Positions 63,456-64,000 of a stretch of DNA of 64,000 nt are shown here, one piece after another. Position numbers and translations under genes: made by a program. Position 1 is the first letter of the stretch, and each line of letters opens with the position of its first letter. This stretch comes from Scatomonas sp963928055 (GTDB taxonomy: Bacteria > Bacillota > Clostridia > Lachnospirales > Lachnospiraceae). The notes beneath the pieces were generated by a model. The model was not told the origin of the DNA and did not search any database. It saw only the letters and a program-made list of their open reading frames with translations. The DNA is taken from the NCBI GenBank assembly GCA_963928055.1, contig CAWVDN010000001.1, positions 1,116,001 to 1,180,000 on the forward strand. The letters are read 5' to 3'.

Positions 63456-64000
63456 TTATTCCTGTTTCAGCCCCATGCTGTATGCCGGCATATCGATCAG
63501 CCGTTTCAGTTCCTCATCCAGCTTCATGACCGTCAGCGTAGCGCCGCTCATCTCCAGGGATGTAAAATAATTGCCCACATAGGATCTGTGTACTTTGATC
63601 CCCTTCTCATCCAGGATCTTATAAATTTCATCATAGAGCACATAGAGTTCCATGACAGGAGTGGCCCCCAGTCCGGAAACCAGTACGACTACTTCATCTC
63701 CTGCCTCGAAGGGATAATCCGGCAGCACAATGTCCGTCATTCTCCTGGCCATTTTATCTGCTGTTTCAATGGGCACCACCTCGATGCCGGGTTCGCCGTG
63801 ATGTCCGATGCCCACTTCCATCGTGCCGTCCTTGATCTCAAAGTTTGGATGCCCCACCGCTGGAAGGGTGCAGGGGGTCAGGCCGATTCCCACGGAACGG
63901 GTGTGGTCAATGGCTTTCTGAGCCGCGGCGATGACTTCATCCAAATCGCCGCCCTCGGCGGCCTTGGCGCCGCCCACTTTCCACATCAATACCTCGCCGG
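63456..64000 (-). CDS. dhaK: Dihydroxyacetone kinase, substrate-binding subunit DhaK (5' end outside the window)
   Basis: The last 181 codons are visible and the frame is open at base 64000. MEVGIGHHGEPGIEVVP holds the His that forms a bond with dihydroxyacetone. GDEVVVLVSGLGATPVMELY and the final SLEMSGATLTVMKLDEELKR are typical DhaK. The family is about 330 residues, so nearly half is missing. Confidence 0.93.
   Translation of the reverse strand, partial: GEVLMWKVGGAKAAEGGDLDEVIAAAQKAIDHTRSVGIGLTPCTLPAVGHPNFEIKDGTMEVGIGHHGEPGIEVVPIETADKMARRMTDIVLPDYPFEAGDEVVVLVSGLGATPVMELYVLYDEIYKILDEKGIKVHRSYVGNYFTSLEMSGATLTVMKLDEELKRLIDMPAYSMGLKQE

Overview
The window is chromosomal DNA from a Gram-positive Firmicute, most likely a Lachnospiraceae (class Clostridia, Blautia/Roseburia-like gut anaerobe). 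Pointers are the type III glutamine synthetase, the clostridial order of the ribosomal-protein cluster, a zinc-type uS14, the small families DUF951, DUF1858, DUF3783 and DUF4867, strong AGGAGG ribosome sites, sigma-A promoters with 17-bp spacers, and an Mgl-type sugar transporter run by a YesN/YesM-like two-component system. The genus is not resolved.

Layout. 1-4.4 kb: glnN (partial), a class II aldolase whose frame is open back into a lipid kinase, and a FabG-like reductase. 4.7-21.4 kb: the whole S10-spc-alpha cluster on the minus strand, rpsJ to rplQ, with secY, adk, map, a KOW protein, infA and rpoA. A terminator after infA and a new promoter before rpmJ split it into two transcription units, and two spacers hold structured RNA candidates. 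21.5-31.3 kb: a degenerate signal-peptidase-like membrane protein, a GNAT enzyme, a DUF1858 protein, ferredoxin, a MerR regulator, gdpP-rplI-dnaB, ssb, DUF951, a sirtuin, a sortase and initiator tRNA. gdpP, ssb, the sirtuin and the end of xylB carry single-base indels, so this patch is either decayed or of poor sequence quality.

31.4-39.0 kb: an AraC-controlled ketose operon (DUF4867, fucose/arabinose-type isomerase, xylulokinase), DegV, DUF3783 and glpK. 39.2-45.1 kb: an rRNA operon read on the minus strand in the unusual order 16S-5S-23S, followed by tRNA-Asn, tRNA-Glu and tRNA-Cys. 45.1-48.1 kb: a large membrane protein, a polysaccharide deacetylase and a deletion scar joining the 3' ends of a serine hydrolase and an AraC gene.

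48.1-60.4 kb is the most interesting part. A GH42 galactosidase, a GH3 glycosidase and mglBAC (galactoside ABC importer) are transcribed leftward. Divergent from them is an operon of an AraC-type response regulator, a histidine kinase with almost no extracellular part, and a 489-residue protein with the two-domain MglA layout but without recognisable Walker A, signature, Walker B or switch motifs in either half. I suggest it is a pseudo-ATPase that connects the transporter to the kinase. A 10-bp inverted repeat lies in the shared promoter region.

60.4-62.7 kb is a graveyard of gene remnants plus a BRO/DinD-like gene, bounded by direct repeats next to tRNA-Leu. The window ends in dhaL and the 3' part of dhaK.
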